Positions 6,900-7,585 of a stretch of DNA of 7,585 nucleotides are shown here, in pieces. This DNA is from Candidatus Peregrinibacteria bacterium (GTDB lineage: Bacteria; Patescibacteriota; Gracilibacteria; UM-FILTER-43-11). The position numbers and the translations under genes are program-made. The DNA lies in NCBI GenBank assembly GCA_030637565.1, contig DAOWGG010000026.1, forward strand, positions 1-7,585. The letters are read 5' to 3'. The notes below the pieces were generated by a model. That model was not told where the DNA came from. It did no database searches and saw nothing but the letters and a program-made list of their open reading frames with translations. Position 1 is the stretch's first letter. The number at the start of each line of letters is the position of its first letter.

Positions 6900-6946
6900 G
6901 TTACAGCCTTTCATATATAATCAACTTACATATGAAAGGCTGTAAC
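6900..6946. repeat. Perfect 17-bp inverted repeat in the leader of the GC-rich gene
   Basis: Arms 6900-6916 (GTTACAGCCTTTCATAT) and 6930-6946 are exact reverse complements around a 13-base AT-rich spacer. It lies 34 bases upstream of ATG 6866 and downstream of the predicted minus-strand promoter, so it would form a hairpin in the mRNA leader or serve as an operator. No T-run follows, so it is not an ordinary terminator. No transposase or target-site duplication accompanies it. Confidence 0.85.
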
Positions 6947-7022
6947 TAATATCCGCAAGTAGTTTTCAAAGAACACGGCGCAACTCATCCGCCATACGTG
7001 ACGGAAAGTTGACCTGAATTAT

Positions 7023-7051
7023 ATTTTATTGCATATTCATATAAATATCAA
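7023..7051 (-). promoter_or_regulatory. Probable promoter of the GC-rich secreted protein gene
   Basis: On the minus strand TTGATA (7051-7046), a 17-base spacer and TAAAAT (7028-7023) form a good sigma-70 match. Transcription would begin near 7016, giving a leader of about 150 bases to ATG 6866. That leader contains a boxA-like TGTTCTTTGAAAACTA (6975-6960) and the 17-bp inverted repeat. Confidence 0.45.
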
Positions 7052-7122
7052 CACCAACTTAAAAATTCTTAATAATAAGAAAAGTGCTAAAATTCCATTG
7101 ATTGGGTTCCCATAAGAATACG

Positions 7123-7253
7123 ACGTACAACTCTGTATAAGCGGCTCACGGGCTTTGCCCTATTTTGGACGAGCGGCAGCAAAGCCCGCTCGCCCAAATT
7201 CAGCAATGTTCATGATATTATAACATTACTGAACTTCGCTTATACAGATACGT
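7123..7253. repeat. CGTACAAC element, right copy: palindromic three-way-junction sequence
   Basis: The outer arms TCTGTATAAGCG (7132-7143) and CGCTTATACAGA (7237-7248) pair over 12 bp. They extend outward by ACGTA (7123-7127) with TACGT (7249-7253), leaving CAAC bulged on the left. Two hairpins sit inside. One is CGGGCTTTGC (7149-7158) with GCAAAGCCCG (7179-7188), 10 bp perfect. The other is TTCAGCAATGTT (7199-7210) with AACATTACTGAA (7222-7233), 11 of 12 bp. AAC (7129-7131) near the left end and GTT (7252-7254) at the right recall attC R boxes (RYYYAAC...GTTRRRY), though GTACAAC and GTTAGCG only partly fit that consensus. Confidence 0.7.
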
Positions 7254-7327
7254 TAGCGGACATAATCTCCTTCTCCGCTACTCCAAAATATCCCGTCTAC
7301 GAAGGGATTACTTCGGCTAGCTCATAA

Positions 7328-7585
7328 CTAAAGCTGACTCGGAAACGCAAAATTCACAAACACCACCGCGCCGAACAGAAGGAGGCAAAGAGCAAAAATA
7401 ATAATCCCCCACACCGATCCCTCATCTTCTTTTCCTTCATTCACCTGCAAATACAAACCACTTCCTCCATATAAAAGACCGATGAAAGCAAAGGGAATGT
7501 CGAGTAAGCGCATCAAAAAAATCATCGCATCCGCATGAAACTGATTCCGAAAAGCGAGTGCTGCACCAATAAAAAGAAAAGCAAT
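7328..7585 (-). CDS. Small membrane protein, C-terminal 85 residues (runs off right edge)
   Basis: The frame is open from the window edge to TAG at 7330-7328. An ATG at 7525 exists, but the frame continues upstream with hydrophobic, protein-like sequence (FLFIGAALAF), so the true start is probably outside the window. Three membrane segments are visible: IAFLFIGAALAF at the edge, IPFAFIGLLYGGSGLYL in the middle, and WGIIIFALCLLLFGAVVFV near the end. A short acidic loop (NEGKEDEGS) lies between the last two. The family is not recognised and no catalytic motif is visible. Base composition matches the AT-rich native genes rather than the GC-rich gene to its left. Confidence 0.7.
   Translation of the reverse strand: MAFLFIGAALAFRNQFHADAMIFLMRLLDIPFAFIGLLYGGSGLYLQVNEGKEDEGSVWGIIIFALCLLLFGAVVFVNFAFPSQL

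Larger units (their letters stand above)
6867..7327. other. Gene-free region between the GC-rich gene and the right-hand membrane protein gene
   Basis: About 460 bases without a credible open frame. From left to right it holds the Shine-Dalgarno and leader of the minus-strand gene, the 17-bp inverted repeat, the boxA-like string, the promoter at 7023-7051, an AT-rich stretch with no evident signal (about 7052-7120), and the three-way-junction element (7123-7253). A further 7-bp inverted repeat follows, TAGCGGA/TCCGCTA (7254-7260 with 7274-7280). A weak ATCCC/GGGAT stem near 7290-7310 could be a poor terminator for the minus-strand gene to the right. Confidence 0.6.

Noticed and set aside
6900..6946. 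Insertion-sequence terminal repeats
   Set aside because: The arms are only 13 bases apart, there is no transposase, and no flanking target duplication is visible.
3963..7253. CRISPR array
   Set aside because: The element copies are few, far apart, unevenly spaced and internally divergent, with genes between them; no short regular repeat-spacer pattern exists.
1..7585. UGA recoded as glycine (Gracilibacteria/Absconditabacteria code)
   Set aside because: None of the five visible stops is TGA (two TAA, three TAG), which prompted the idea, but no in-frame TGA occurs in about 1,700 codons of the AT-rich plus-strand genes and alpha-2-macroglobulin, so the standard code fits.

Overview
The window is AT-rich bacterial DNA with one clearly GC-rich island at about 6222-6866. 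It most resembles a Patescibacteria/CPR-type genome. The reasons are a secreted protein ending in a TTGP + hydrophobic segment + RRKK tail, a short Cys/Trp motif of a kind I associate with that radiation, weak or absent Shine-Dalgarno sites on the native genes, and single-gene transcription units separated by structured intergenic DNA. This placement is inference; no rRNA or other phylogenetic marker apart from IMPDH is present. No in-frame TGA occurs in the roughly 980-codon or 495-codon genes, so a UGA-recoded lineage (Gracilibacteria, Absconditabacteria) is unlikely.

Left third (1-2944, minus strand): one very large open frame runs off the left edge. It starts at 2944 and is open for 981 codons. 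It encodes the N-terminal part of a bacterial alpha-2-macroglobulin: membrane anchor, four Ig-like (Big_5-type) repeats, then macroglobulin domains. The thioester/complement-like half would lie outside the window. Plus-strand open frames in this stretch are shadows.

Middle (2945-5773, plus strand): a divergent intergenic region with a good sigma-70-type promoter drives a 260-residue secreted, C-terminally anchored surface protein (3086-3868) that ends at a strong terminator. A structured intergenic region follows, then a promoter and a complete IMP dehydrogenase gene, guaB (4286-5773), the committed step of GMP synthesis.

Right third (5774-7585): directly after guaB lies a decayed, internally deleted HIT-family (histidine triad) gene. 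Next is a GC-rich minus-strand gene for a secreted protein of unknown function with its own promoter, structured leader, strong ribosome site and terminator. It is bracketed by two related copies of an intergenic element starting CGTACAAC. The right copy (7123-7253) is a 131-nt DNA that can fold as a three-way junction, with AAC/GTT-type ends reminiscent of integron attC sites. A third, more divergent match to the element lies upstream of guaB. The window ends inside a small minus-strand membrane protein gene (7328-7585, partial).

The most interesting unexplained signal is this dispersed structured element and its placement around an apparently foreign, self-contained gene, which looks like a cassette. 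No integrase, transposase, tRNA, rRNA or CRISPR array was seen.
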